A DNA stretch of 57,322 nucleotides from Methanobrevibacter sp. (GTDB lineage Archaea > Methanobacteriota > Methanobacteria > Methanobacteriales > Methanobacteriaceae). The notes beneath the pieces are model-generated. The model was not told where the DNA came from, did not search any database, and worked only from the letters and a program-made list of their open reading frames with translations. The stretch lies in assembly GCF_017427765.1 (NCBI RefSeq), contig NZ_JAFRSC010000008.1, forward strand, positions 1 to 57,322, read 5' to 3'. Every line of letters starts with the position of its first letter. Position 1 is the first letter of the stretch. The position numbers were made by a program, and so were the translations under genes. Shown here piece after piece: positions 9,259 through 18,323 of the stretch.

Positions 9259-10081
9259 CATCTGAATATAACAATCCGGTTGCCCTTGCAGCGAAGAAAG
9301 CCAAGTATGGAGATATTATAATGGAAAGAATACTGATTCCATTAATAAAATTATTCAATCCTGACAAAACCAAATTGATAACCACAATAATTATGAATAC
9401 CAAAAGTATAACTGCAATAACTTTTCCATAACCTATTCTTCCGATATCCTTAAACGCTTCAATGATGTTTAATGAATCGCCAAGGCTGTCAGTATTTGCA
9501 AGTCTTGACTGACCCATAGTTTGGATAATAGAAAAGATTACAAACAGTACAAATGCAATAATACATGTAAACATCAAAGCAGTTCCGAAACTAACAATTA
9601 ATGACCGTGGAACAACATCAGTAACAATTACAGTGGTGTTTGCTGGAGCACTGGCTGAAGCAATCATCATTCTGTTAACCATATTTAGAGCCATACCGAA
9701 TACGTTAGTAGCCCATCCAACAATTAAGACTATTATTGTCGGAATAATGAAGTAAACAATATTTAAAACCAAATATTTGATACCGGTTATTAGGTTTCCT
9801 TTCCAATCAAATTCCGGTGCGCTTTCAGCATGATCAATTCCGGACTTAATAACAGTAACATGATAGCCCATAACGATAAATCCTACAGCCAAACCGACAA
9901 TGAATAAAATTATACCCAAAATAAGCCATAAAAATTCCCTGGCAAATCCCAAGGACATAAATGCCATACCAATACCTGCCACAAATATAGCAACAACTGT
10001 CAATACGATATAGATTGCAAGTTTTGCCAGATCATTTGAAGGAAATACAATAGCTTCCTTAATAATTTCCATAATTTCCAT
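9251..10081 (-). CDS. DUF4013 family membrane protein
   Basis: The protein has 276 aa and about six hydrophobic segments. Two lie near residues 20-75 (IYIVLTVVAIFVAG, LWLILGIILFIVGLAVGF), others near 105-130, 170-190, 215-240 and 245-265. The conserved pattern YHVTVIKSGIDHAESAPEFDW after the second helix, with repeated short motifs, matches the DUF4013 family common in Methanobacteriales and Methanosarcinales. The function is not known. It stands alone between the rubrerythrins and mch, with its own promoter-like AT region and terminator. The start ATG at 10081 follows GGTGATAAT. Confidence 0.75.
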   Translation of the reverse strand: MEIMEIIKEAIVFPSNDLAKLAIYIVLTVVAIFVAGIGMAFMSLGFAREFLWLILGIILFIVGLAVGFIVMGYHVTVIKSGIDHAESAPEFDWKGNLITGIKYLVLNIVYFIIPTIIVLIVGWATNVFGMALNMVNRMMIASASAPANTTVIVTDVVPRSLIVSFGTALMFTCIIAFVLFVIFSIIQTMGQSRLANTDSLGDSLNIIEAFKDIGRIGYGKVIAVILLVFIIIVVINLVLSGLNNFINGISILSIIISPYLAFFAARATGLLYSDVA

Positions 10082-10203
10082 ATTATCACCATGTTAATTA
10101 ATACACTCAATTGAGTAAGTGAATATTTTTAAAAATCTTAGTATATTAATGTTTTTGAAAATATAAGCAAAAAAAATAATTTTATAAAAAAAGAAAAGAA
10201 AAG

Positions 10204-10223
10204 GAATAGATTAAAATCTATTC
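10204..10223 (-). terminator. Hairpin terminator overlapping the mch stop codon
   Basis: GAATAGAT-TAAA-ATCTATTC forms a perfect 8-bp stem that includes the stop codon of mch. It is followed on the minus strand by several T-runs at about 10171-10200. Confidence 0.6.
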
Positions 10224-11189
10224 ATCTACACCAAAGGATTTTTTAAGTAACTCTGCGTTTACAAATCCTTCTTTGTAAATTTTACCAGTAGTTAAATCAT
10301 TGATTACTACTTCTGCAGGAGCAAACATTCCTTTGTCGATTTGGTAGAAGTCAAATCCTGCTTCTTTAAATACATCGAAGAATGGTTTACCGTATCCGTC
10401 AGCAGCTGAAGATGGTAATTGAGCTGCTACATTAGCGATGTCATCGTCTTCTTCAGATTCTACATAGTAGTAGGTTCTTCCACCGAATAATACTGCATCG
10501 TTGGTTTTACCCATAGCTTTAAGGCCATCCGGGTCAACAGGTGCGATAGGTGCAATACCTGCAGCATGTTTAACTTTGGTTACGTCAAATTTAATGAATT
10601 CTAACATTTTGTAGGTTCCGTTTTCAACAACCCTTCCGGAAATTTGAATAGATCCGACAAGGGATGAAGTAGGAGCTACAAGTAAGTATACGTTTTCAAC
10701 ATCAACGTCACATTCATCAGCAATGTATTGAGCTACATCTTCGCCAGGCAATACATCAGCTTCCAATGTTAAAATTGCCAAATCAGCTTCAGTGTCTTTA
10801 TAATCAATTTCTTCATAAGTTTCAGCTGGTTTTAAAGCAATAGCTCTAGCAGGTCCTGAACCTAATGCAAAGAAGTCGCCTACAGATACAGACCAACCTG
10901 CTTTTTGAGAACCTAATGTTGAAATAGAAGGTGAATCAGTTTTAATCTTTACTGAAGGAAGTGCGAATTTTTCAGATAAATCTCCAGGAATGGAAATTCC
11001 CACATCAGCAAGCCCACCAAGACAAACTTTAGTATAAAGTTCTCCTGCTTTAAAACTTCCATCTACGTTTACACCACAATCTAAAACAGTAGCACCATTT
11101 TCTAAAGTTTCTACAGCGATGTTTAATTCATCTGCTTTTTCAATCATTACATCTACGGTTTTTTTAGCTTCTATGTTTACACTTACCAT
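10218..11189 (-). CDS. mch: Methenyltetrahydromethanopterin cyclohydrolase
   Basis: Mch (323 aa, the usual length) converts N5-formyl-H4MPT to methenyl-H4MPT in the third step of CO2 reduction to methane. The sequence is colinear with methanogen Mch: an N-terminal MVSVNIEAKKTVDVMI, then CLGGLADVGI, SVGDFFALGSGPARAIA, and the C-terminal region GYGKPFFDVFKEAGFDFYQI. It is a cytosolic single-gene unit. A TATA-like box at about 11243-11251 lies about 55 bp upstream, a GAGGTTAAACT site precedes the ATG, and a hairpin terminator closes the unit. This gene alone places the window in a methanogen or a close relative. Confidence 0.97.
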   Translation of the reverse strand: MVSVNIEAKKTVDVMIEKADELNIAVETLENGATVLDCGVNVDGSFKAGELYTKVCLGGLADVGISIPGDLSEKFALPSVKIKTDSPSISTLGSQKAGWSVSVGDFFALGSGPARAIALKPAETYEEIDYKDTEADLAILTLEADVLPGEDVAQYIADECDVDVENVYLLVAPTSSLVGSIQISGRVVENGTYKMLEFIKFDVTKVKHAAGIAPIAPVDPDGLKAMGKTNDAVLFGGRTYYYVESEEDDDIANVAAQLPSSAADGYGKPFFDVFKEAGFDFYQIDKGMFAPAEVVINDLTTGKIYKEGFVNAELLKKSFGVDE

Positions 11190-11240
11190 AGTTTAACCTC
11201 ATATATAATTCTAACTTATAACTTTTAAGTTACTGGTTAA

Positions 11241-11252
11241 AAATTTATATTT
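11241..11252 (-). promoter_or_regulatory. Probable TATA box of mch
   Basis: The minus strand reads AAATATAAATTT here, about 55 bp before the mch start. A short inverted repeat (AACTT ... AAGTT, about 11214-11232) lies between it and the start codon. Confidence 0.4.
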
Positions 11253-11326
11253 TGTATTATTTAAAATTGTCTAAATGAATTCAAATTTGTACTATGTTTA
11301 ATATGAAAAAATAATTGAAAAATAAG

Positions 11327-13603
11327 TTATGCATACCAGCTTGGCGGATAATTTAGAGAGTCACAATCCTTAAATATATATTCCATATGCTTTACGCCTG
11401 ACACATCCCATGAACTCAGATAGGAAGCATCGATTAGGCTGATGCATTTTTCAAACATTCCTGCCAAAACAGTAACGTTGGCAATATTCCAATTTTTCAG
11501 GGAAGCTATATCAACCAAAGATACGCATCCCAAAAACATTGCATTCATATTTTCCACATTGGAAACATTCCAGTTATGCAAGAATGCTCCAACAAGAGAA
11601 CTGCAGTTCCAGAACATTCCCCTTAGAGATTTTACATTGCCCACATTCCAGTTATCCAAAGGAGAGATATCAACCAATGACTCGCAGCCAAAAAACATCC
11701 CGGCCATATCATCTACATTAGATACATCCCAGTCTTTCATGACATTTAAATCCTTTATGGATTTGCATTCATGGAATGTGAATTTCATTTTGGAAACATT
11801 TGACACATCCATGGATTTTAATGTGGAAATTTCAACAAGAGAATGGCATTTAGAAAACATTCCATTCATGTTTTCTATCTGGTTTGCTCCGGATAGAATA
11901 ATAGCTTTAAGGGAAGTCAGACCGGCGTATTTTTCGCTTAAATCAACAGTGTCAGATAAATCTTCACTTACATATATTACATCCTGCCTGTTTTTCACAT
12001 CATCCCAGCTGGTCAGGTTAGTTCCATCTTTTAGAATGATTAATACCTTAAAATCGCCTAAATTATTAATGCTTTCAGTTGTTTTGTTCAGTCTGTCGAA
12101 TTCGTGCAGATAAAGGTTTCCTGCAGTTACATGACCATTGCGGTACCACATTGGATATTCAGCTAAAGCTTCGCAGTTTTCAAAGACGTTTTCGTCCTGC
12201 TCCACTTTAATGAAAACCCATACATTAAGTTCATTTAGACTTTCAAGGGCTTTGCAGTCCTTAAACATGCAGTTAATGTTTTCCGCATTTTCAATTTTCC
12301 AGTCCTTCAAATCGTTTATGCTGGTAATTAAGCAGCATCCTTCAAACAAAGACGCCATGTTTGAAACGTTTTTTACATTCCACTTTTTCAGGGCTGATAA
12401 CGAATCCAGATTCAGACATCTGCCGAATGAAAACTCCAAAGAAGACACTTTACCGACATCCCAATTCGCTATAGCTGAAATATCAGACAATGCCTCACAG
12501 CTTCCAAAGATTCCATCCATTTTTTCCACATTGCTTACGTCCCAGTTTTCCAATGCTGAAATATTTTCCAATGACTCACAGCCGTTAAAAAGCTCAGTCA
12601 TTGATTTGACGTTGGAAACATCCCAATTTTTCAAAGCGGATACATTTACAAGAGAACTACATCCTTCAAAAAGGCTGTCGATTCTTGATATGTTTGACAG
12701 ATTCCATGATTTTAAAGGAGAAATATCCGAAAGTGAGCTGCAGTCAGCAAAAAATGACAATAATCCTGAATTATGAGTCATTTTTGACAGGTCCCATTTT
12801 TTCAATGGTGAAATGTTTTTTAAGGACTCACATCCTCTAAACATTGCAGTAATATTGAATACGTTTGACAAGTCCCAGTTTGAGAGCCCTGATATGTTTT
12901 CAAGAGAAGAACAGAAATCGAATATGCATCCCATATCCCCTACATTTCCGACATCCCATTTTTTTAGAGCTGAAACATTTTTTAGGTTAATACAGTCTGA
13001 AAAAATATAGTGCATGTCCTTTACACTGCTTACATCCCATTTAGACAGTCCGGAAATGTCTTCAAGTGAAGCGCAACCCCAAAACATTTCAGAAATGTCC
13101 CGGACATTAGAAACATTCCAATCAGAAAGGTCAGATAAATCCTCAATGAGGCCACAGCCGCAAAACATCATATTCATATAAGCGACATTGCTAACGTCCC
13201 ATGATTGCAATGCGGAAATGTCTGATAATGATTCACATCCATAAAACATGGAACTCATATTATAAACATTACTGACATCCCATTTGCTTAGGGAAGATAT
13301 GTCCACTAATGATTCGCATCCGCAAAACATCTTCTCCATGTTTTCAACATCACCAAATCCTCCTGCAACGATAGCTCTGAGATTTGTCAGACCTTCATAT
13401 CTTCCGGCGATGTCTGTTTTACCGAATAAGTCTTCACTGACGTAGATGATTTCTTCTTTGTCTTGTACTTCGCGCCAGCTAGTTAAATTAGATCCGTTTT
13501 CGAGAATTATCAGAACGTCCAGTTCATCCAATTCATAAATACTTTGGGTGGTAGTATTCAATAGTTCAAATTCCCTTAACTGCTTGCTAATCATGATTCT
13601 CAT
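11327..13603 (-). CDS. BspA-type leucine-rich repeat protein (DUF285 repeats), two fused halves
   Basis: This 758-aa protein is built from about twenty repeats of about 27 residues with the consensus W-[DN]-V-S-N-V-xx-M-xx-M-F-x-G-C-x-S-L-x-D-I-S-x-L. This is the BspA-like/DUF285 repeat known from surface proteins of Bacteroidetes, mycoplasmas and trichomonads. Residues about 7-75 form a non-repeat cap, and a second, clearly homologous cap (LNKTTESINNLGDFKVLIIL, then TNLTSWDDV and YVSEDLSD) begins near residue 500, so the gene arose by fusion of two related units. No signal peptide, membrane segment or anchor is visible, which is odd for a surface protein. It is a single-gene unit. The role is unknown; protein-protein binding is the usual inference. 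Confidence 0.8.
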   Translation of the reverse strand: MRIMISKQLREFELLNTTTQSIYELDELDVLIILENGSNLTSWREVQDKEEIIYVSEDLFGKTDIAGRYEGLTNLRAIVAGGFGDVENMEKMFCGCESLVDISSLSKWDVSNVYNMSSMFYGCESLSDISALQSWDVSNVAYMNMMFCGCGLIEDLSDLSDWNVSNVRDISEMFWGCASLEDISGLSKWDVSSVKDMHYIFSDCINLKNVSALKKWDVGNVGDMGCIFDFCSSLENISGLSNWDLSNVFNITAMFRGCESLKNISPLKKWDLSKMTHNSGLLSFFADCSSLSDISPLKSWNLSNISRIDSLFEGCSSLVNVSALKNWDVSNVKSMTELFNGCESLENISALENWDVSNVEKMDGIFGSCEALSDISAIANWDVGKVSSLEFSFGRCLNLDSLSALKKWNVKNVSNMASLFEGCCLITSINDLKDWKIENAENINCMFKDCKALESLNELNVWVFIKVEQDENVFENCEALAEYPMWYRNGHVTAGNLYLHEFDRLNKTTESINNLGDFKVLIILKDGTNLTSWDDVKNRQDVIYVSEDLSDTVDLSEKYAGLTSLKAIILSGANQIENMNGMFSKCHSLVEISTLKSMDVSNVSKMKFTFHECKSIKDLNVMKDWDVSNVDDMAGMFFGCESLVDISPLDNWNVGNVKSLRGMFWNCSSLVGAFLHNWNVSNVENMNAMFLGCVSLVDIASLKNWNIANVTVLAGMFEKCISLIDASYLSSWDVSGVKHMEYIFKDCDSLNYPPSWYA

Positions 13604-13709
13604 TTCCGAATTTAGATATTAATAATATATTTAATTCAATATATAAAATTTATATCAAAAACTGTCTTTTTTAATCCAATTGAAACTTTTCAGTGCCAAA
13701 ATGCATTTT

Positions 13710-15665
13710 TTAGAAATCATCACCGAGTAATGTGAATGCCTGATTGACAATACCAATGTCCATATCATTATTGTAAATGAAGCGTAAAAATTCCTTATCA
13801 GTTATATTGTCTACAATCGCTCTTCTGACATGTCCTTCTGGAGTGTCACGATAGAGCTTTTGTAAAAATTCCTCATTATGTATTTTTTCAATTACTTTTA
13901 CTCTTAGTTCATATAAATCCTTGTCATATGCAAGCATTCTTAAAAGCTTTTCATCAACAATATCGTCAACGTAGATTGAACGTTCAAATTCCGAGAGAGT
14001 ATTGTCGGTTATCTTTCTGTATAATTCGTTTTGACGGGCTTGTTCAATGTCAATTTCATCCAGTTGCGCTTCGATGTCACTTCGAACGTTACTATCCCCT
14101 ATTCTGCTTGCAGCCTGGTGGCGAACCCAAGGATGAGAATCGTTTTTTGCAATGTCTTTCAATAATTCCTCATTATCAATCCTTTTAACTGCTTCAAGAC
14201 GTACATAATAATTTTTATCTTCAACAGCGGCAGTTTCCAATAGTTTGTCATCATCTATGTTTTTGAGAGCTTCAAGGCGAACCCAAGGGTCCCTGTCATA
14301 TAGAAGAATATCCTCCAAAACTGCATTGTTAGTGACACCGCCAACAGCACCTTCCCTTATCCAGGAATCGTCTGAATCCTGTGCGATGTCCATCAGCAGA
14401 TCTTCACGGTTGATTCTTTCTTCGGCTTCAAAGCGAACATTGAAGTTTTCATCGTTTTTTGCAATTTCCGATAGAATTATTTCATCATCAATACGTTTTA
14501 CAGCGTCCCACCGTACAAAATAATTCTTATCCTGGCGTGCAACATCCTCAATTATAATTTCATTTTTGATGCCTTTTAAGGCTTCACGGCGAACCCATGC
14601 GTCTCTATCGTTATTAACAATATCTACTAAAACGCTTTCATTTTCAACTGCTTTTGCTGCTTCAACACGGACCCATGAATCAATGGAGAGCAATGCAATG
14701 TCCTCAAGCAGATTCTTATCGCTGACACGTTTTACAGCCTCCATGCGAACATATTCATCTTCACCGTCTTTAGCGATTTCAGCCAGGAGATTTTCATCGC
14801 TTACCCTCATAAGTGCCTCTTCACGCACAAATGTATCGTCGTCTGTTTTTGCAATATCTGCCAGAAATGTTTCATCTGTGACTTTTTTAACAGCTTCAAG
14901 GCGCACCCATGAGTCTTCGTCATTTTCTACAATACTCTTTAAAACAGATTCATCTGAGATTTTTTCAACCGCTTTAAGACGAATCATATAATCATTTGCA
15001 TTTTTTCCAATGTCTTCAATAAACTTAATATTATTTACTTTTTTCAGGGCTTCAAATCTTACCTTTTCATTTGTGTCTGCTTTTGCAACATAAGCCAAAA
15101 CATCCTCATCACTTAAACCATAAACGGCTTCCAGACGAACAGCTGCATTTTCATCATTTTTAACAATTTCAGACAATACCTCATTATCGGTTATTCCCTT
15201 TACGGATTCCAGACGGATTCTTGCATTGTCATCATTTCTTGCAACATCACTCAACAAGACCAAATCACCGGTTGTTTCGACATCTTTAAGTCTGTCTGCG
15301 GATAATTCATCAGTTATTGAAAATTCAGCAAGCATCAATTCGTTGGTAATGTTGTTTACTGCTTTTTGAGATACATCCCCATCAGAATCATTGCTTTTTG
15401 CAATTCTGGCTAAAGCATCATTATCTGTAATTCGCTCAATAGCTGCAAAGCGCACATCAATATCAGAAGTGCTTTTAACAATCTCTTCTAAAGTCTTATC
15501 ATTTCTAATTCGCTTTACTGCCTGCAAACGTACTTCACCATCCAAATCGTTGATGGCAATATCGGACAAAATATTCTGATCATCTAACTTTTTTACGGCC
15601 TGAAGCCTTACTTTCGGATCTTTATGTTTGTATTTCGGTTTAAAAATTCTATCAATAATCCCCAT
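13710..15665 (-). CDS. HEAT/LRV-type solenoid repeat protein
   Basis: The protein has 651 aa made almost entirely of 26-residue helical repeats of the form VRxEAVKRIxDExLLxDIAKNDxD, more than twenty copies. The period is shorter than classical HEAT repeats and resembles the leucine-rich variant (LRV) or PBS-lyase type. A short N-terminal tag MGIIDRIFKPKYK precedes the repeats and recurs in two other proteins of this window (about 36.0 and 39.6 kb). The last 100 residues are less regular. No enzymatic domain, signal or membrane segment is seen, so a cytosolic scaffold role is inferred. It starts 14 bases after the nitroreductase in the ATL-ClC-nitroreductase line of minus-strand genes. Confidence 0.8.
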   Translation of the reverse strand: MGIIDRIFKPKYKHKDPKVRLQAVKKLDDQNILSDIAINDLDGEVRLQAVKRIRNDKTLEEIVKSTSDIDVRFAAIERITDNDALARIAKSNDSDGDVSQKAVNNITNELMLAEFSITDELSADRLKDVETTGDLVLLSDVARNDDNARIRLESVKGITDNEVLSEIVKNDENAAVRLEAVYGLSDEDVLAYVAKADTNEKVRFEALKKVNNIKFIEDIGKNANDYMIRLKAVEKISDESVLKSIVENDEDSWVRLEAVKKVTDETFLADIAKTDDDTFVREEALMRVSDENLLAEIAKDGEDEYVRMEAVKRVSDKNLLEDIALLSIDSWVRVEAAKAVENESVLVDIVNNDRDAWVRREALKGIKNEIIIEDVARQDKNYFVRWDAVKRIDDEIILSEIAKNDENFNVRFEAEERINREDLLMDIAQDSDDSWIREGAVGGVTNNAVLEDILLYDRDPWVRLEALKNIDDDKLLETAAVEDKNYYVRLEAVKRIDNEELLKDIAKNDSHPWVRHQAASRIGDSNVRSDIEAQLDEIDIEQARQNELYRKITDNTLSEFERSIYVDDIVDEKLLRMLAYDKDLYELRVKVIEKIHNEEFLQKLYRDTPEGHVRRAIVDNITDKEFLRFIYNNDMDIGIVNQAFTLLGDDF

Positions 15666-15678
15666 TTATAATCACCCA

Positions 15679-16179
15679 TCAGAATCTGTCAAAATGAACT
15701 TTAGACTCATCATATCTAAGCTTGATTTCACTTTCCTGTGCAGGATATCCGACACATATCACAGAAAACGGAATGCAATAATCCGGAATTTCAAGATACT
15801 CCTTTAGCTTTAGTGTTCTGTCCTCAATCGGGTGAAAGCCCATCCACACTGCACCGAGACCTTCATGAGTTGCCTGAAGAAGAATATTTTCATTGCATGC
15901 TCCAAGGTCCTGCTCAATCATCCCTATAACCTTTGCACGATTCAGATTTCCCAATGTCACTATAAGATGAGATGCACCTGCTGCTGGTTTTGCGAATTTG
16001 TGCATTTGAGAAATAGCTTTCTTATCTTCACCACTGGAGACAACAATAAATTCCCACGGCTGTGCATTGCAGGAAGAAGGCGCCTGCATGCCCGCTTTAA
16101 GTAAATTTTCTATCATCTCATCACTTACCTTTTCATCTCTAAATTTACGCACTGAATGTCTTTTGAAAATAATGCTCAT
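15679..16179 (-). CDS. Nitroreductase family FMN protein
   Basis: This 166-aa protein is a short nitroreductase-fold flavoprotein that uses NAD(P)H to reduce nitro groups, quinones or flavins. Family motifs are RHSVRKFRDEKVSDE at the N-terminus (FMN phosphate site), LKAGMQAPSSCNAQPWEFIV, and AVWMGFHP near residue 115. The ATG directly follows the stop of the ClC gene, with GGTGG just upstream, so it is translationally linked to ClC. A second member of the family lies at 32002-32517. The physiological substrate is unknown. Confidence 0.9.
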   Translation of the reverse strand: MSIIFKRHSVRKFRDEKVSDEMIENLLKAGMQAPSSCNAQPWEFIVVSSGEDKKAISQMHKFAKPAAGASHLIVTLGNLNRAKVIGMIEQDLGACNENILLQATHEGLGAVWMGFHPIEDRTLKLKEYLEIPDYCIPFSVICVGYPAQESEIKLRYDESKVHFDRF

Positions 16180-17736
16180 TTAACCACCAAATAGATCTTC
16201 GATTTCCTGTCTGACAAAGGGATAATCATTAACATCGGTTAAAATATTGATCTGGTCTGAATACTGGATGTTAAAGTCTTCAGTCGGAATGATATATTTG
16301 CCGTTTCTGATTACTGATACGACAATAGCATTTTTTGGAAATGGAATATCCTTTATTTTGAAATTAATGTAATTGCAGTCTAGAGGTACAACATATTCAC
16401 TTAAAACATGCTTTGAAGGCTTTTTAACATATTCCCTGTTTTTGGTTAAAAGCAATCTGTCGTATAATGATTCATAAATCGGTTCGTTTCCTAAAAGTGT
16501 AGGCACCACATAAGCTATTAATGACACTATAATCATTGCCACAAGGGATTCAGTTGAACCTGACATCTCAGCAAGCAACACTACACCTGTAATAGGTGAC
16601 CTGACAGTTGCTGCAAAAAATCCCGCCATTGAAATTATTATAAACTTATAAATCAGAGCCTGCTCAAGGCCCAATGCAGGAACAAAAACGCTTCCAAATA
16701 CTGCGCCGATATATGCTCCAAGAACTAAAATAGGAAGGAATATGCCTCCCGGAGCTCCTGATGAGAATGAAAACATTGAAAAGAGATACTTTAAAACCAG
16801 CAATAGCACCAATACGCCCAAAGACGGAATAGCTACATCCAGCATGTCCATCATGAAGTGTCCTCCGTCACTGATTTCAGGAATGGTTAATGCCACAACA
16901 CCTGATACCATGAAAACCAATACGAATTTAAGCCATGAAGGCATTTTAAGCTTTGAGACAAAATCAGATGATTTTATCATACCTATATTGTAGACATATC
17001 CTAAAATACCGATAAATATTCCCAGAACAATTAAAATCCAGTATGATTCAAGGGGAATATTCAAAACAGGGAAATTCAATATTGTGGACTGGCCGAATAT
17101 GACCTTTGATATGAAATCAGACACGATTGCAGATACCAGTGCAATGAAAACCAATGTTTTGTCAAATCCATGGTTTATTTCTTCAAAAACAAATATTACT
17201 CCTGCCAACGGTGCATTGAATGCTGCAGTTATACCTACTGCTGAGCCCACCAGAATCAGTCTCAGCTCATCGGTTTTGGATCCTTTGAAAAGTTTTGCAA
17301 TACCTTTTCCTGCCATACCACCAATCTGAACTGAAGGACCTTCAGGACCTAATGATAAACCGCCCAAAGCTGTTAGAACTCCGGCAACGATTTTTGAAAA
17401 TAAAACTTTAGCCCAATTGGCTTCCATGTGCCCTTTAACCTCGGCATATACCTGAGGTATTCCGCTCCCGGCAGAGTCAACTTCCCATTTGGTTAAAAAG
17501 TCTATTAAAAAACCCATAACAGCCAAGGCTATAAAAAACAGAATAATATAAAGGAAATTCCCTTTAATAACAGTCAAATAATCTCTTAAAACATGTTCTG
17601 AGCCATATAGCAGAAATCTGTATAAACAGACCATCAGTCCTGCAAATATACCAACCATAACTCCCTGAACGGTGAGTTTAAAAATATATTTTGGATTTTC
17701 AGCCACAGACTTTAATGTTTTTTCAAGATTTTTCAT
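16180..17736 (-). CDS. ClC-type chloride channel/antiporter with C-terminal TrkA-C domain
   Basis: This 518-aa membrane protein belongs to the ClC family of chloride channels or Cl-/H+ exchangers. The selectivity-filter motifs are visible: GSGIPQ (near residue 94), GPEGPSVQIGG with the gating glutamate (near 130), and GGIFLPILVLGAYIG (near 330). About ten to twelve hydrophobic helices are followed by a soluble tail (about 430-518) resembling a TrkA-C regulatory domain (KDIPFPKNAIVVSVIRNGKY). It is the second gene of a minus-strand cluster beginning with the ATL protein and continuing into the nitroreductase. Ion specificity cannot be assigned. Confidence 0.9.
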   Translation of the reverse strand: MKNLEKTLKSVAENPKYIFKLTVQGVMVGIFAGLMVCLYRFLLYGSEHVLRDYLTVIKGNFLYIILFFIALAVMGFLIDFLTKWEVDSAGSGIPQVYAEVKGHMEANWAKVLFSKIVAGVLTALGGLSLGPEGPSVQIGGMAGKGIAKLFKGSKTDELRLILVGSAVGITAAFNAPLAGVIFVFEEINHGFDKTLVFIALVSAIVSDFISKVIFGQSTILNFPVLNIPLESYWILIVLGIFIGILGYVYNIGMIKSSDFVSKLKMPSWLKFVLVFMVSGVVALTIPEISDGGHFMMDMLDVAIPSLGVLVLLLVLKYLFSMFSFSSGAPGGIFLPILVLGAYIGAVFGSVFVPALGLEQALIYKFIIISMAGFFAATVRSPITGVVLLAEMSGSTESLVAMIIVSLIAYVVPTLLGNEPIYESLYDRLLLTKNREYVKKPSKHVLSEYVVPLDCNYINFKIKDIPFPKNAIVVSVIRNGKYIIPTEDFNIQYSDQINILTDVNDYPFVRQEIEDLFGG

Positions 17737-17747
17737 TAATTACTATT

Positions 17748-18218
17748 TTATTTTAAATCATATAATAAATTTTCATAGTTTTCAACGAAATATCTGATAT
17801 TTTTTCTCCCCTTAGTTACAAAAGTATGGCCTTCACAAGCCAATTTCTCTTTTTGATATCCGATACCGCCGGGATATTTCGGATTCAATTCACCATCCTT
17901 TTTAAGAGTTCTCCAAAAGGGAATTCTCTCATCATCCCTTTCACAGCTAGCCTGAGCTGAAAGGGAAATGAATATTCCTGCTGTCATCGGACAGGTAAAC
18001 TCGGCATCGTATTTTTGAGCTAGAAACTGTCTAATTTCACTGACAGTAATTACCTTACCTTCAGGAATTTGAGCCATGATGCCATTATACTCCAATGGAG
18101 GAGCTATCAGCATCTGAGAGCCACCATATCTTTTTATTGACTTTTCATCTGCAATTTCAATAATCTTAGGCATGTCTTTTGAATCGTTTAACTTTTCATT
18201 GAAGGATTTTCTTGCCAT
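17748..18218 (-). CDS. MGMT-fold alkyltransferase-like (ATL) protein
   Basis: The 156-aa protein resembles the DNA-binding domain of O6-alkylguanine alkyltransferases in IPEGKVITVSEIRQFLAQKY and the segment PFWRTLKKDGELNPKYPGG. It lacks the PCHRV active-site motif that the true Ogt protein at 43046-43540 has. A Cys in KLACEGH sits at a different place. Such ATL proteins recognise alkylated bases and hand them to nucleotide excision repair (known for the family). GTGATACT precedes the ATG. The stop lies 12 bases upstream of the ClC gene, so the genes may be cotranscribed. A role beyond damage recognition remains open. Confidence 0.65.
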   Translation of the reverse strand: MARKSFNEKLNDSKDMPKIIEIADEKSIKRYGGSQMLIAPPLEYNGIMAQIPEGKVITVSEIRQFLAQKYDAEFTCPMTAGIFISLSAQASCERDDERIPFWRTLKKDGELNPKYPGGIGYQKEKLACEGHTFVTKGRKNIRYFVENYENLLYDLK

Positions 18219-18323
18219 AGTATCACTTTAAATTAATTACAATCCATCCTATAAATAGATTTTCATTACCTAAAAGATTAATATAACTTAAAAAAATAAA
18301 TTATACATACCAAAAAAAATAAT

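Noticed and set aside
11442..12776. Long plus-strand frames opposite the BspA-type gene
   Set aside because: They are antisense to the repeat gene and reflect its periodic codons; the minus-strand repeats are clearly the real protein.
13928..15579. Plus-strand frames rich in Ser and Arg opposite the HEAT-type gene
   Set aside because: They repeat the 26-residue period of the real gene on the other strand and have no start signals.
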